From Brevibacillus sedimenti (GTDB lineage Bacteria > Bacillota > Bacilli > Brevibacillales > Brevibacillaceae), in NCBI RefSeq assembly GCF_020923495.1, contig NZ_CP064048.1:2063501-2127500 (forward strand): 64,000 bases of DNA, written 5' to 3'. The notes beneath the pieces were generated by a model. The model saw only the letters and a program-made list of their open reading frames with translations. It was not told where the DNA came from and did not search any database. Below, one piece after another: positions 52,432 through 63,125 of this stretch. A program made the translations under genes and the position numbers. The number at the start of each line of letters is the position of its first letter. Within the stretch, counting starts at the first letter, position 1.

Positions 52432-54186
52432 GTGCTGCGTAAGGCGAAAATCGTATGTACCATCGGACCGGCGAGCGAGTCGGTCGAGACTCTGAAAAAA
52501 CTGATCCACGCCGGCATGAACGTGGCCCGGCTCAACTTTTCCCACGGTTCCCACGAGGAGCATGCCGCCCGGATCGCCAACATCCGGCAGGCGGCCCGGG
52601 AGACGGGCAAGCAGGTGGCCATCCTGCTGGATACCAAGGGACCGGAAATCCGCACCGGCACGCTGGCCGTGGATGCAGTGGAACTGCAGGAGGGCCAGAC
52701 GATCGTGCTGACCACAGAGGACGTGCCCGGCACGGCGGAACGCATCTCGATCACCTATGCCGATCTGCCGCGCGACGTGAAGAAGGGCGACACGATCCTG
52801 ATCGACGACGGGCTGATCGGTCTGACCGTGGAAGCGGTAGAGGGGCATGAGATCATCTGCCGCATCAAGAACGGCGGCACGCTGAAAAGCAAAAAGGGCG
52901 TCAACGTGCCGGGCGTCAAGATCAACCTGCCGGGGATTACGGAAAAGGATGCACAGGATATCGAATTCGGCATCCGGCAGGGCGTCGATTTTATCGCTGC
53001 CTCGTTTGTGCGCAAGGCCGCCGACATCCTGGAGATTCGCGAAATTCTGGAACGCCACGGCGTTCACATTGACATCATCGCCAAGATTGAGAACGAGGAA
53101 GGCGTGGACAACGTAGACGAAATTCTCGCCGTTTCCGACGGACTGATGGTGGCCCGCGGCGACCTGGGCGTGGAAATTCCGGCGGAGGAAGTGCCGCTGG
53201 TGCAGAAAAAACTGATCAAGAAGTGCAACGAATTAGGCAAACCGGTCATCACCGCGACGCAGATGCTCGACTCGATGCAGCGCAATCCTCGCCCCACCCG
53301 GGCGGAGGCAAGCGACGTGGCCAACGCCATCTTTGACGGCACGGACGCGATCATGCTCTCCGGCGAAACGGCAGCCGGCAAATATCCGGTAGAGTCGGTG
53401 GAGACGATGAACCGGATTGCGCTCAGAGCGGAGCAGGAACTGAATTACCGGGAGATTTTGTACAACCAGGCTGTGCAAAAGCAGGTGACCATTACAGACG
53501 CGATCAGCCAGGCCGTGGCCAACGCCGCGCTCGACCTGGATGCGGCGGCCATCATCACGGCGACGGAGAGCGGTCATACCGCGCGCATGGTCTCCAAGTA
53601 CCGTCCCAAAGCGCCGATCGTCGCAGTTACGCCGCACGCTGAAGTGGTGCGCCGTCTCGCGCTCGTCAACGGGGTCTACCCGGTGCTTGGACCAATGGCC
53701 AATACGACTGACGAAATGCTGGAGCTGTCCGTGCAGCAGTCGCTGGAGGCGGGGTATGTCCGCCACGGTGATCTCGTGGTCATCACGGCGGGCGTGCCGG
53801 TGCGTGAAGTAGGCACCACCAACCTGATGAAAATTCACGTCATCGGCGACATTGTGGCGAAGGGACAAGGCATCGGGCGCAAGGTGGTGACCGGCCGGGT
53901 CGTGGTTGCACGCTCGGCGAAGGAAGCGCTGGAGAAGATGCAGGAAGGCAGCATCCTCGTGACGATTGGAACGGAATCGGACATGATCGGCGCATTTGAA
54001 AAGGCGGGCGCGGTCATTACCGAAGAGGGCGGACTCACCTCTCACGCCGCCATTGTCGGGCTCAACCTCAACGTCCCGGTCATCGTCGGCGTCACGCGTG
54101 CTACGGAACTGCTGAAAGACGGTCAAATCGTCACAGTCGACTCCGAACACGGCCACATTTACACTGGACATGCCAGGGTGCTGTAA
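52432..54186 (+). CDS. pyk: Pyruvate kinase with C-terminal PEP-utilising domain
   Basis: A 584-residue pyruvate kinase of the Bacillus type. N-terminal [34 protein letters not shown] split over residues 4-37, active-site [13 protein letters not shown] and [12 protein letters not shown], then [16 protein letters not shown]. After residue about 475 comes an extra PEP-utiliser-like domain ([31 protein letters not shown]) with its swivelling His region. It yields ATP and pyruvate. GTG start with TAGGAGGGACG upstream. Confidence 0.97.
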   Translation: MLRKAKIVCTIGPASESVETLKKLIHAGMNVARLNFSHGSHEEHAARIANIRQAARETGKQVAILLDTKGPEIRTGTLAVDAVELQEGQTIVLTTEDVPGTAERISITYADLPRDVKKGDTILIDDGLIGLTVEAVEGHEIICRIKNGGTLKSKKGVNVPGVKINLPGITEKDAQDIEFGIRQGVDFIAASFVRKAADILEIREILERHGVHIDIIAKIENEEGVDNVDEILAVSDGLMVARGDLGVEIPAEEVPLVQKKLIKKCNELGKPVITATQMLDSMQRNPRPTRAEASDVANAIFDGTDAIMLSGETAAGKYPVESVETMNRIALRAEQELNYREILYNQAVQKQVTITDAISQAVANAALDLDAAAIITATESGHTARMVSKYRPKAPIVAVTPHAEVVRRLALVNGVYPVLGPMANTTDEMLELSVQQSLEAGYVRHGDLVVITAGVPVREVGTTNLMKIHVIGDIVAKGQGIGRKVVTGRVVVARSAKEALEKMQEGSILVTIGTESDMIGAFEKAGAVITEEGGLTSHAAIVGLNLNVPVIVGVTRATELLKDGQIVTVDSEHGHIYTGHARVL

Positions 54187-54214
54187 AGAATTGCTATAAA
54201 TACCCTGAATCTGG

Positions 54215-54246
54215 GAGGGGGATGGAACGCGTCCCCCTCGTTTTGT
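54215..54246 (+). terminator. First terminator after pyk
   Basis: GAGGGGGA / TCCCCCTC stem followed by GTTTTG. Confidence 0.75.
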
Positions 54247-54279
54247 CATGCCGCTTTTTCGATATGCCTCATCGTTCTG

Positions 54280-54319
54280 CCCTGTCCATACTGCACGGTG
54301 GACAGGGCGGTTTTCTTTT
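54280..54319 (+). terminator. Second terminator after pyk
   Basis: CCCTGTCC / GGACAGGG stem followed by CGGTTTTCTTTT, 33 bases after the first. No gene between them. Confidence 0.65.
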
Positions 54320-54441
54320 CGGGCACGCTAAGTGCAGGAGGGGGGCTGAAAAACGACAAAAAATCTGCTAAAATGAGGACTTCGTGAGCGTGTTTTCTCC
54401 CGGCAGGCGAACAGCCTTGTCAAGTCCCTTTTTTCACAAAA

Positions 54442-54489
54442 ACACTACATATTGTGTTGTCGAAAAATATTGCACACAACATATAGAAA
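54442..54489 (+). promoter_or_regulatory. Two NrdR boxes before the ribonucleotide reductase gene
   Basis: Box 1 ACACTACATATTGTGT (54442-54457) matches the 16-bp NrdR consensus. Box 2 ACACAACATATAGAAA (54474-54489) matches its left half well. Their starts are 32 bp apart, the helical phasing seen at known NrdR targets. A -35-like TTGTCG and a -10-like CATATA (17-bp spacer) overlap them. NrdR would repress when dATP is plentiful. Confidence 0.75.
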
Positions 54490-54554
54490 AAACTATTGAG
54501 TTTTTGCGGGAAAAGGGGTTAACTAGAGATGATAGTATTGAAGGAGGAACCGAC

Positions 54555-56810
54555 ATGTTGGCTACAGAGACGAGAACCCGTTTTTTGCGGGATGAATTTC
54601 TGGACCGTTACCCCGATTTCCCGCCGCACATGAATGCACTGGGACAATTCGTTTATTATCGGACGTATTCCCGTTTTCTTCCGGAAAAAGGCAGACGGGA
54701 GACTTGGAAAGAAACCTGTCGCCGTTCGGTGGATTACAATATCAAGCTGGCCTATCAGCATCTGCAAAAGATTGGGCTGACCCCTGATCTGCAGGAACTG
54801 GAGAAGGAAGCGGAAGGACTGTTTGATAACATGTTCAATCTCAGACAGTTCCTGTCCGGCCGCACCCTCTGGGTGGGCGGAGCGGAAAACGGCGTAGCTG
54901 ATTTGTATCCGCTGGCCAATTTCAACTGTTCATTCCTGAACATCAAATCCTGGGAGGATCTGTGCGACCTGTTCTACCTGCTGTTGGTGGGAACAGGCGT
55001 CGGCTTCAAGTGCACGAAGGAGATGGCGGCAGGACTCTCGCCGATCCGCACCAATGTTACCCTGCTTTCCTCGGAGTACAAGCCCCTGCCCAAACACCAG
55101 CGGCTGGAGCGCTCCGAACTGAAAGTGCTGGAAAACGGCTTTGCCAAAATCTACGTCGGTGACAGCAAGGAAGGCTGGGTCGAGTCGCTGCGCCTCTACC
55201 TGGACATCCTGACGAAAAAGGAATATGAGCACATCCATACTGTGAAAATCTCCTACAACAGCGTCCGCCCCAAAGGGGAGCGGCTGAAGCGCTTCGGCGG
55301 TACGGCCAGCGGCCACGAACCGCTTCGCGAAATGTTTGAGGGCATCGACAAGGTGCTGAAAAACAAAATCGATCCGTATCTGGAGCCAATTGAAAGCGAC
55401 GAGAAGGGCTACGGAAAGGTGCGTCCGATCCACATTCTCGACATCGGCAACTTGATCGGAGCCAACGTCGTGGTGGGGGGCGTACGCCGTACGGCGGAGA
55501 TCTTCCTGTTTGACCATGACGACTATGAGTGCCTGTTTGCCAAATACGGCATCAACGGATTTTGGACAGAAGAGCAGCTCGCTCATCACCGCATGGTGGG
55601 CGAACTGTTGGGCGATCGGAAGCCGTCCTGGTTTGACACGATTCAAAAGGTGGGAGACGGCCGCTTTGGACTGGATCATCGCCGCATGTCCAACAACTCC
55701 ATTGCCTTCACGAAACAGCCGAGCCGGGAATTTTTGCACCTCGTCTTTACGATGATGCAGATGGAAGGCGAGCCGGGCTTCATCAACCTGGAAGAGGCCA
55801 ACCGGCGCCGTCCTAACGCGGAGGGGCTCAACCCGTGTGCGGAAATTCTGCTCGACTCCTACGGCGTGTGCAACCTGACCACCGTCAATCTGGTGCAGTT
55901 CGTCAAGGAAAGCCCGGATGGCTCCAAATACCTGGATCTGGACGGCCTGTTGGACGCGCAGCGCAGATCGGCCCGCGCCGGACTGCGCATGACGCTGGTG
56001 ACGCTGGAACTGCCTCACTGGGACAGGGTGCAGCAGCGTGACCGTCTGCTCGGCACGTCGCTGACCGGAGTAAAGGACGCCATCGCTTCGCTCGGATACA
56101 CCGAGGAGCAGGAGGTGGAACTGCTTCGTCTGCTCGGTAAAGCTGCGCGTGAGGAAGCAAATCGCTACGCATACGAGCTGCGCGTCAACGCGCCGCTGTT
56201 GGTGACCACGGTGAAGCCGGAGGGCACGCTCTCCCAGGTGGCCGGCGGTGTATCCAGCGGTCTGCACTGGTCCCACTCGCCGTACTACATCCGCCGCATT
56301 CGGATCAACGCCGAAGATCCGCTGGCAAAAGCGGTTCAGGCGTTGGGCTGGAGAGTCCATCCGGAAGTGGGCACGCCGGGCGACACCCACGAGGAGCGCA
56401 TGGCCAACGCCCGTACGCTGGTGATCGACTTTCCGGTGGCTTCCGGAGCCAAGGAGACCAAGGAACAGGTCAGCGCCAGACGGCAGTTTGAGACCTATTT
56501 CCGCTTCCAGAAAGAGTATACGGAGCACAACTCCTCCAACACGATTACGGTTCGGCCGGAAGAGTGGGGCGAGGTGGAAGAGATCGTCTACTCCAACTGG
56601 GACAACTTCGTCGGTGTGTCGTTCCTGCAGCTCGACGGGGGCACGTACCAGCTTGCTCCGTACGAAGCCTGCACCAAAGAGGAGTATGAAGCGCTGAAAG
56701 CGTCGATGAAGCCGTTTGACCCGGCCATCCTGCAGCAGTTTGAGAACGGCGGCGATTCCGACCTGGTGACGGCGGAATCGTGCGAAGGCGGCGCGTGCCC
56801 GATCCGCTAA
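54555..56810 (+). CDS. nrdJ: Adenosylcobalamin-dependent (class II) ribonucleoside-triphosphate reductase
   Basis: A 751-residue monomeric class II reductase of the Lactobacillus RTPR type. Visible are [11 protein letters not shown] (redox Cys), the radical-bearing Cys in [18 protein letters not shown], a [13 protein letters not shown] phosphate-binding loop, and the C-terminal electron-relay pair in [10 protein letters not shown]. It makes dNTPs without oxygen, using coenzyme B12. ATG 54555 has AAGGAGGAACCGAC upstream; the longer frame from 54384 would pass through the NrdR boxes and is rejected. Confidence 0.93.
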   Translation: MLATETRTRFLRDEFLDRYPDFPPHMNALGQFVYYRTYSRFLPEKGRRETWKETCRRSVDYNIKLAYQHLQKIGLTPDLQELEKEAEGLFDNMFNLRQFLSGRTLWVGGAENGVADLYPLANFNCSFLNIKSWEDLCDLFYLLLVGTGVGFKCTKEMAAGLSPIRTNVTLLSSEYKPLPKHQRLERSELKVLENGFAKIYVGDSKEGWVESLRLYLDILTKKEYEHIHTVKISYNSVRPKGERLKRFGGTASGHEPLREMFEGIDKVLKNKIDPYLEPIESDEKGYGKVRPIHILDIGNLIGANVVVGGVRRTAEIFLFDHDDYECLFAKYGINGFWTEEQLAHHRMVGELLGDRKPSWFDTIQKVGDGRFGLDHRRMSNNSIAFTKQPSREFLHLVFTMMQMEGEPGFINLEEANRRRPNAEGLNPCAEILLDSYGVCNLTTVNLVQFVKESPDGSKYLDLDGLLDAQRRSARAGLRMTLVTLELPHWDRVQQRDRLLGTSLTGVKDAIASLGYTEEQEVELLRLLGKAAREEANRYAYELRVNAPLLVTTVKPEGTLSQVAGGVSSGLHWSHSPYYIRRIRINAEDPLAKAVQALGWRVHPEVGTPGDTHEERMANARTLVIDFPVASGAKETKEQVSARRQFETYFRFQKEYTEHNSSNTITVRPEEWGEVEEIVYSNWDNFVGVSFLQLDGGTYQLAPYEACTKEEYEALKASMKPFDPAILQQFENGGDSDLVTAESCEGGACPIR

Positions 56811-56831
56811 CGCCCCCGTATTACAGCAACC

Positions 56832-56877
56832 AAAACCGGAGAAGAAACGAACTGCTTCGTTCTTCGCCGGTTTTTTT
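56832..56877 (+). terminator. Terminator after the reductase gene
   Basis: AAACCGG...AAACGAA / TTCGTT...CCGGTTT long stem followed by TTTTTTT. Confidence 0.85.
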
Positions 56878-56962
56878 GTCCGTCCGCAAGGGAAAGGAGG
56901 CGGCGGAAAGCAGGTTTTATCGCAGGACTGTGGTACAATAACAGGAGAAAGGGGCGGTTGCA

Positions 56963-57394
56963 TTGAGTGCGGTTGTACATACTCACCGACTGCAGGTGAG
57001 GTACGGCGAAACGGATCAGATGGGCGTGGTCTATCACGCCAACTATCTGACCTGGTTTGAAGTGGGGCGGACGGAGTTTCTTCGCCACTCGGGGCTAACC
57101 TATCGCGAGTTGGAGGAAAAAGGGGTGCTGCTGCCGGTCGCGGAGGCGACGCTTCGGTACAAGCTGCCGGCGCGGTACGATGACTGGGTGGAAATACGCA
57201 CGCGGATCGAAGAGCTGACGCCGGTGCGGCTGACATTTGCCTACGAGGTGTACCGCATCCCGGACGAGACGCTGCTGGTGTCCGGCAAAACGATGCACGC
57301 CTTCACGACGCCGACGATGAAACCGATTCGTCTCTCCCGTGCGGAACCGGACGTCTATGCCTGGCTCCTGGCTCAGTACGAAGGAGGAGCGTAG
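56963..57394 (+). CDS. YbgC/FadM-type acyl-CoA thioesterase (hotdog fold)
   Basis: A 143-residue thioesterase. The signature VRYGETDQMGVVYHANYLTWFEVGRTEFLR holds the catalytic Asp-x2-Gly-x2-Tyr/His set (residues about 12-40). It hydrolyses short or aromatic acyl-CoAs in the cytoplasm. TTG start with AAAGGGG upstream; a TACAAT lies just before. fxsA begins 1 nt after its stop. Confidence 0.88.
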   Translation: MSAVVHTHRLQVRYGETDQMGVVYHANYLTWFEVGRTEFLRHSGLTYRELEEKGVLLPVAEATLRYKLPARYDDWVEIRTRIEELTPVRLTFAYEVYRIPDETLLVSGKTMHAFTTPTMKPIRLSRAEPDVYAWLLAQYEGGA

Positions 57395-57395
57395 C

Positions 57396-57794
57396 ATGCT
57401 GTTTCGCATCCTTGTGGTCTTGTTTGTCGTCGTGCCGGCGATTGAGCTGTGGGGTCTGATCGCGGTAGGCAAAGTGATTGGCGGCTGGAACACGGTGGCG
57501 CTGGTGATCCTGACCGGACTGGTTGGCGCCTGGCTGGCCAAACGGCAGGGCATGCAGGTGCTTCGGCTGCTGCAGCTCCAGCTCTCGCGCGGCCAGATGC
57601 CGACGGAAGCGCTGATCGACGGCGCGCTCATTCTCGCGGGTGGAGTGCTGCTGTTGGCGCCGGGCTTTTTCACCGACCTGTTCGGGCTGTTGTTTCTCAT
57701 CCCCTACACGCGGTTAATCGTGCGCCATCTCTTGAAGCGCTGGCTCTGGTCGCTCATCTCCAGCGGCCGCGTGCACATCCTTTTCCGCAGGTAA
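57396..57794 (+). CDS. fxsA: FxsA-family membrane protein
   Basis: A 132-residue membrane protein with four hydrophobic segments. FxsA family marks are VVVPAIELWGLIAVGKVIGGW and GALILAGGVLLLAPGFFTDLFGLLFLIP. E. coli FxsA affects phage exclusion; the role in Bacillales is not known. AAGGAGGAG lies 7 nt before the ATG, within the thioesterase gene end. Confidence 0.9.
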   Translation: MLFRILVVLFVVVPAIELWGLIAVGKVIGGWNTVALVILTGLVGAWLAKRQGMQVLRLLQLQLSRGQMPTEALIDGALILAGGVLLLAPGFFTDLFGLLFLIPYTRLIVRHLLKRWLWSLISSGRVHILFRR

Positions 57795-57811
57795 ATCGGC
57801 GCCAGGACACG

Positions 57812-57842
57812 AAAAAAAGGAGGAATGGCGCCTCCTTTTTAC
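57812..57842. terminator. Bidirectional terminator between fxsA and ytvI
   Basis: AAAAAGGAGG-AATGGCG-CCTCCTTTTT, a 10-bp stem with A/T tails on both sides. It overlaps the ytvI stop. Confidence 0.8.
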
Positions 57843-58963
57843 GTGCCCTTGATGTATCGCCAGATGTCGGAAAAGACGTCCGCCTTCACCAGTGCATTGA
57901 TCAGCACAAGTGAGACGGGACCGATGATCAGCCCGAGAAAGCCGAACAGTTTCAGGCCCACGAACAGGGCGACCAGCGTCAGCAGTGGGTCGAGACCGAC
58001 GTTTTCCGCCACCACCTTGGGTTCGATGATCTGACGGAAAATCAACACGATCGCGTAGAGGATCGACAAGCCGATCACCAGGCTGTAGTTGCCTTTGAAA
58101 AAGAGATAGACAATCCAGGGGATAAAGACCGTCCCTGTGCCCAGATACGGAAGCAGATCCACCAGACCGGTGATCAGCCCGATGGTGATGGCGTATTCGA
58201 CGCGCAGGATCAACAGGCCGACAATCACGATCGCGGCGGTGAGCGAAATCAGCGTCAGCTGCGCCTTGCCAAAGCCGAACAGCGCGGCTTTCAGGTCTTT
58301 GAAAATCTGATTCAGCCGTTTGTTTACGCCCTTTGGCATAAGGCGGCGGAAGCGCGCTTCCCAGAGGAAGAAGTCCTTGGCAATGAAGAAGGCGCCCAAG
58401 ATCGAAATCACCAGCACAGTCGCCAGGTTCGGCAGCGAGAGGAGCAGGTTTTTCAGCCCTTCCAGGAACTGCACGATCAGGTGCTGACCGGCCTGGGTGA
58501 TCGAGGTGATCCCTTTGCCCACGGTGCTGTCGATCTTTTCCTTGTAACTGGGGTCTAGCTGCTCGTAGAACCATTGCACCTGGTTGTACAACCCCATCAG
58601 GAAGTCTTGGGAGATCGTCCGCTGCAGGTACGTGCCCAGCTCGTTGGCAAACCCGGGCAGCTGTCTGGCCAGTTCCCCGATCTCGACGACCGTCTCGGTG
58701 ACGACCAGGGTGACGACGCCGGCGGTAAGCACCATCAGCAGAAGCAGCGCGACGGTCACCGACAGCCAACGGGGGATCCGAGCCTTTTTCGTCAGATAGG
58801 TGACCGGTCGGTGGATGATCAGCGCGATGACTAACGAGATGAGAAATGGGTAAAGTAAGGGTAATGCAAATTGGGTCAGCTTGAAGCCCGCGTACACGAG
58901 CAGACAGACCCAGATTAATCGAAGCAGTTGAAAGAGGCGTTCCACCCAGTTTTCCCGATTCAA
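57839..58963 (-). CDS. ytvI: AI-2E-family transporter/sporulation membrane protein YtvI
   Basis: A 374-residue permease-like protein with about eight hydrophobic segments and the AI-2E/PerM-family regions VLVISILGAFFIAKDFFLWE, GLVDLLPYLGTGTVFIPW and LTLVALFVGLKLFGFLGLIIGPV. YtvI is needed for normal sporulation in Bacillus; the cargo is not known. TTG 58963 has AAAGGAG 7 nt upstream and gives the normal length; the longer frame to 59089 lacks a ribosome site and crosses the citZ promoter side. Confidence 0.85.
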   Translation of the reverse strand: MNRENWVERLFQLLRLIWVCLLVYAGFKLTQFALPLLYPFLISLVIALIIHRPVTYLTKKARIPRWLSVTVALLLLMVLTAGVVTLVVTETVVEIGELARQLPGFANELGTYLQRTISQDFLMGLYNQVQWFYEQLDPSYKEKIDSTVGKGITSITQAGQHLIVQFLEGLKNLLLSLPNLATVLVISILGAFFIAKDFFLWEARFRRLMPKGVNKRLNQIFKDLKAALFGFGKAQLTLISLTAAIVIVGLLILRVEYAITIGLITGLVDLLPYLGTGTVFIPWIVYLFFKGNYSLVIGLSILYAIVLIFRQIIEPKVVAENVGLDPLLTLVALFVGLKLFGFLGLIIGPVSLVLINALVKADVFSDIWRYIKGT

Positions 58964-59088
58964 ACGCGTTCTCCTTTCTGGCCCCAAGGGGACGGCGAAC
59001 TTCCATGTACCTATTATGCAGCATGCTTTCCGGGGCTGACAAGTTTTGGCTGGACCTTGCGCTTTCCGGGCAAGTTGTACTTTTTTCA

Positions 59089-59117
59089 TTCACAAAATCG
59101 CTATAATCTTTTATAAT
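59089..59117 (+). promoter_or_regulatory. Probable citZ promoter
   Basis: -35 TTCACA, 17 bp, -10 TATAAT (59112-59117). A second TATAAT lies 10 bp upstream. The leader to citZ is about 190 nt, with a loose G-rich/C-rich hairpin (near 59236-59272) and no ORF. Confidence 0.5.
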
Positions 59118-59316
59118 TGTGTCGAATTACGGTTGGATTCTTTTTATTGCCATGCAGTTGCAAGGCCATCCGGTCTCTCCTCCTCTTTCGGCCCGACGAG
59201 AAAGCGAATGATGAACCTCAGCACTTCATTCACAGCGGAGGGGGGTAGTAAAAAGAACCGCCCCTACTTCATCCTGACAACTTCATATAGCTTAGAGTGG
59301 AAAAGGAGAGAGTTAC

Positions 59317-60428
59317 ATGACAGCTACTCGTGGACTGGAAGGCGTTGTTGCCGCTCAATCTTCGATCTGTTCCATCGTCGACGGTGTGCTCAGCTACGGA
59401 GGCATCAACATCGACGAACTCGCTGAAAACGCTACCTTTGAAGAAGTCGTATACCTGCTCTGGCATGGAGCCCTACCGAAGCGCGATCAGCTGGAGGCTT
59501 TGAAAAAGCAGTTGGGTGAAAATGCTGCGGTGCCGAAAGAAGTCATCGACAGCATCCGCACTTATCCGAAAGGCGTACACCCCATGGCGGCGTTGCGCAC
59601 AGCTGTCTCTTCGCTAGCGCTCTACGACCAAGAGGCGCAGGACATGTCTCCGGAGGCCAACTACCGCAAGTCGATTCGACTGGTGGCACAAACTCCTACC
59701 CTGGTGGCAGCGTTTGCGCGAATCCGCAAGGGAATGGAGCCGGTTGCCCCCAATCCGTCTTACAGCATCGCGAAAAACTTCCTGTACATGTTGACGGGGA
59801 AGAACCGTCGGAGACGGCCGTGAAGGCATTTGACGTTGCGCTGATTCTGCACGCAGATCACGAGTTCAACGCGTCTACGTTCTCCGCGCGCGTCACTGTC
59901 GCAACTCTGACTGACATCTACTCCGGCATCGTCTCTGCCATCGGCACGCTGAAAGGGCCGCTCCACGGCGGCGCAAACGAAGCGGTGGCAGCCATGCTGG
60001 CGGAAATTGGCACCATCGACAACGTGGAATCCTACATCCGCAAAAAACTGGACAACAAGGAAAAGATCATGGGCTTCGGACACCGCGTGTACAAGGACGG
60101 CGACCCGCGTGCCAAGTGGCTGAAACAAATGTCCAAAGAGCTGACGGCACAAGTGGGCCGTTCCGACCTCTACGAGATGTCCGTCAAAATCGAAGAAATG
60201 GTAACCGGCGAAAAAGGCCTGAAGCCGAACGTCGATTTCTACTCCGCGTCTGTTTACACCTCGCTCGGACTGGAAAGCGACCTGTTCACGCCGATCTTTG
60301 CCATCAGCCGCATGTCCGGTTGGACCGCGCACATCATGGAGCAGTATGAAAACAACCGCCTGATCCGTCCGCGCGCTGACTACACCGGACCGGTCAACCG
60401 GCATTACGTGCCGATCGACCAGCGCTAA
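59317..60428 (+). pseudogene. citZ: Citrate synthase CitZ, reading frame broken by one missing base
   Basis: Citrate synthase joins oxaloacetate and acetyl-CoA. The sequence is complete: GLEGVVAAQSSICSIVDG at the start, catalytic His regions ILHADHEFNAST and LKGPLHGGANEAV, GFGHRVYKDGDPRAK and the C-terminal RPRADYTGP. The frame changes between 59797 and 59804 (GGGGAAGAACC): one extra base gives the expected LTGKEPSETAVKAF junction and a 370-residue enzyme. All catalytic residues are kept. An error in the sequence is more likely than loss of a TCA-cycle enzyme beside intact icd and mdh. AAAGGAGAGAG precedes the ATG. Confidence 0.9.
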
Positions 60429-60496
60429 GACCTTTGCTTTTCCGAGCGTGGAGGAGGCGGCCGCCAAAGCGGTGCGACACTCCTGAGCGCAAGCTT

Positions 60497-60525
60497 GAGA
60501 ACTACCACGTCGCGTGGTAGTTCTC
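60497..60525 (+). other. Perfect 13-bp hairpin between citZ and icd
   Basis: GAGAACTACCACG-TCG-CGTGGTAGTTCTC with no T run after it. Likely an mRNA processing or stability element, or a leaky attenuator, in the citZ-icd-mdh transcript. Confidence 0.5.
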
Positions 60526-60574
60526 CTACGTCTGGAAATATCTTTCACTACTTTTTCACACTGGAGGGATTCTT

Positions 60575-61858
60575 GTGTTTAAAACCCTGTCGCAGCCTGC
60601 TGCCGGTGAAAAAATCACGGTAGACAACGGAAAACTGGTGGTTCCCAACAACCCGATCATCCCGTTCATCGAAGGTGACGGTACCGGTCCCGACATCTGG
60701 AAAGCGGCTGTCCGCGTACTGGATGCGGCCGTGGAAAAGGCGTACAAAGGCGAAAAGAAAATCGCCTGGTTTGAGGTATATGCAGGAGAAAAAGCGTTCA
60801 ACCAATTCGGCGAGTGGTTGCCGGAGGATACCCTGACTGCTGTTCGCGAATACCTGATCGCAATCAAGGGTCCGCTCACCACGCCGGTCGGCGGCGGCAT
60901 CCGCTCCATCAACGTGGCACTGCGCCAGGAGCTGGACCTGTACGCGTGCGTGCGTCCGGTTCGCTACTTCCAAGGCGTTCCGTCTCCGGTGAAACATCCT
61001 GAATTGACTGATATGGTCATTTTCCGCGAAAACACCGAGGATATCTATGCCGGTGTCGAGTGGGCGGAAGGCACCCCGGAAGTGAAAAAGGTTATCGAAT
61101 TCCTGCAAAAGGAAATGGGCGTGAAAAAAATCCGCTTCCCGGAAACCTCCGGTATCGGCATCAAGCCGGTTTCCAAAGAGGGGACCGAACGTCTGGTGCG
61201 CGCGGCAATCAACTACGCGCTGGCCAACAAGCGCAAATCCGTCACGCTGGTGCACAAAGGCAACATCATGAAGTTCACCGAAGGCGCGTTCAAAAACTGG
61301 GGCTACGAACTGGCTGAGCGCGAATTTGGCGACAAAGTGTTCACCTGGGCACAATACGACCGCATCAAAGCGGAAGGCGGCGACGCTGACAAGGCGCAAA
61401 AAGAAGCAGAAGCAGCAGGCAAAATCATCGTAAAAGACGTGATTGCCGACGCGTTCCTGCAGCAAATCCTGACCCGTCCGGCTGAGTACGATGTCGTGGC
61501 TACACTCAACCTGAACGGCGACTACATCTCCGACGCACTGGCAGCGCAAGTGGGCGGCATCGGTATCGCACCTGGCGCCAACATCAACTACCTGACCGGC
61601 CATGCCGTATTTGAGGCAACCCACGGTACTGCTCCGAAATACGCAGGTCTGGACAAGGTAAACCCGTCTTCCGTCATCCTGTCCGGCGAAATGATGCTGC
61701 GTCACCTGGGCTGGAACGAAGCGGCAGACCTGATCATTTCCTCCATGGAAAAAACCATCTCCGCGAAGACCGTAACCTACGACTTCGCTCGTCTGATGGA
61801 AGGCGCAACTGAGCTGAAATGCTCCGAGTTTGCCGATGCCCTGATCAAAAACATGTAA
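60575..61858 (+). CDS. icd: NADP-dependent isocitrate dehydrogenase
   Basis: A 427-residue isocitrate dehydrogenase. Substrate loop [28 protein letters not shown] with the phosphorylatable-type Ser and the Arg cluster, [31 protein letters not shown], and the cofactor region [17 protein letters not shown], which points to NADP. It makes 2-oxoglutarate. GTG start with GGAGGGATTCTT upstream, 146 nt after citZ. Confidence 0.96.
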   Translation: MFKTLSQPAAGEKITVDNGKLVVPNNPIIPFIEGDGTGPDIWKAAVRVLDAAVEKAYKGEKKIAWFEVYAGEKAFNQFGEWLPEDTLTAVREYLIAIKGPLTTPVGGGIRSINVALRQELDLYACVRPVRYFQGVPSPVKHPELTDMVIFRENTEDIYAGVEWAEGTPEVKKVIEFLQKEMGVKKIRFPETSGIGIKPVSKEGTERLVRAAINYALANKRKSVTLVHKGNIMKFTEGAFKNWGYELAEREFGDKVFTWAQYDRIKAEGGDADKAQKEAEAAGKIIVKDVIADAFLQQILTRPAEYDVVATLNLNGDYISDALAAQVGGIGIAPGANINYLTGHAVFEATHGTAPKYAGLDKVNPSSVILSGEMMLRHLGWNEAADLIISSMEKTISAKTVTYDFARLMEGATELKCSEFADALIKNM

Positions 61859-61929
61859 TCAATCCAACAGAGATGTAAGCGAGACGATCACCGGCTTTTG
61901 CACTTCAAAATAATTGGAGGCGAACCAAT

Positions 61930-62868
61930 ATGGCATTCCAACGCAAAAAAATCGCTGTCATCGGCAGCGGCTTTACCGGTGCTACCACGGCATTCATCCT
62001 GGCGCAAAAAGAACTGGGAGACATCGTGCTGGTTGACATTCCGCAACTGGAAAACCCGACCAAGGGGAAAGCGCTGGACATGATGGAATCCTCGCCGGTG
62101 CTGGGCTTTGACGCCAACATCACCGGTACGGCCAACTACGCTGACATCAAAGATGCCGACCTCGTGATCATCACTGCAGGCATTGCGCGTAAACCGGGCA
62201 TGTCCCGCGACGACCTGGTGAACACCAACGCGGGCATCATGCGCTCCGTGGCTGAACAGGTGAAAACCTATGCGCCCAACTCCATCGTGATCGTGCTGTC
62301 CAACCCGGTAGACGCGATGACCTACACCTTCTTCAAAACGTCCGGGTTCCCGAAGGAGCGGGTCATCGGCCAATCCGGCGTGCTGGACACCGCCCGTTTC
62401 CGCACTTTCGTGGCGATGGAACTGAACGTCTCCGTAGAAGACGTAACCGGATTTGTGCTGGGCGGTCACGGGGATGACATGGTGCCGCTGGTGCGCTACT
62501 CCTACGCAGGCGGCATACCGTTGGAAAAACTGATCCCGAAAGATCGTCTGGATGCCATCGTGGAACGCACCCGCAAAGGCGGCGGCGAGATCGTCAATCT
62601 GCTGGGTAATGGCTCCGCTTACTATGCGCCGGCCGCTTCCCTGGTGCAAATGGCGGAAGCGATCCTGAAAGACAAGAAGCGCATTCTGCCGGCGATCGCC
62701 TACCTGGAAGGCGAATACGGATACAGCGACCTCTATCTGGGCGTACCGACCCTGCTGGGCGGAAACGGCCTGGAAAAAGTGATCGAGCTGGATCTGACGC
62801 CGGAAGAAAAAGCGGCGCTCGACAAATCTGTCCAATCGGTTCGCAACGTGATGAACGTGCTCAACTAA
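61930..62868 (+). CDS. mdh: Malate dehydrogenase
   Basis: A 312-residue LDH-type malate dehydrogenase. NAD loop [18 protein letters not shown], active-site loop [13 protein letters not shown] with Arg81/Arg87-type residues, SNPVDAMTY, and catalytic His in [15 protein letters not shown]. It closes the TCA cycle by oxidising malate. TTGGAGGCGAACC precedes the ATG. Third gene of the citZ-icd-mdh unit. Confidence 0.96.
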   Translation: MAFQRKKIAVIGSGFTGATTAFILAQKELGDIVLVDIPQLENPTKGKALDMMESSPVLGFDANITGTANYADIKDADLVIITAGIARKPGMSRDDLVNTNAGIMRSVAEQVKTYAPNSIVIVLSNPVDAMTYTFFKTSGFPKERVIGQSGVLDTARFRTFVAMELNVSVEDVTGFVLGGHGDDMVPLVRYSYAGGIPLEKLIPKDRLDAIVERTRKGGGEIVNLLGNGSAYYAPAASLVQMAEAILKDKKRILPAIAYLEGEYGYSDLYLGVPTLLGGNGLEKVIELDLTPEEKAALDKSVQSVRNVMNVLN

Positions 62869-62941
62869 CTAAGTGAGCAGTACGTCCGGCAAACCGGTAT
62901 TCCCCTGTCAAGTGACAGAAGGTAAACAAGCCCTCAAGATG

Positions 62942-62980
62942 CCTGAGCTCGGTATTGTACCGGGCTCAGGTTATTTTTTG
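62942..62980 (+). terminator. Terminator of the citZ-icd-mdh unit
   Basis: CCTGAGCTCGGTA-TTG-TACCGGGCTCAGG, 13-bp stem with one G.U, followed by TTATTTTTTG. Confidence 0.9.
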
Positions 62981-63125
62981 CAGACAAACTCCAGGCGGTT
63001 ATTCTTTACTGAAAATTAACTTGTAAAGCTGTTTGGGCATCTGGCAGACTAAAATTGAGTTTTTTCGTTGTTTTGGTAAAGCTAGCTAGCGAGAGAAGGA
63101 CGCAAAACCTGGGGGGTACTGGCTT

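Noticed and set aside
54384-54554. An N-terminal extension of the ribonucleotide reductase
   Set aside because: The open frame continues upstream, but it covers the NrdR boxes and promoter. The ATG at 54555 has a strong ribosome site and gives the normal length.
63000-63060. PhoP autoregulatory boxes before phoP (TTGTAAAG and nearby sequence)
   Set aside because: Only one good half-site was found and no consistent 11-bp spacing, unlike the array at 39784.
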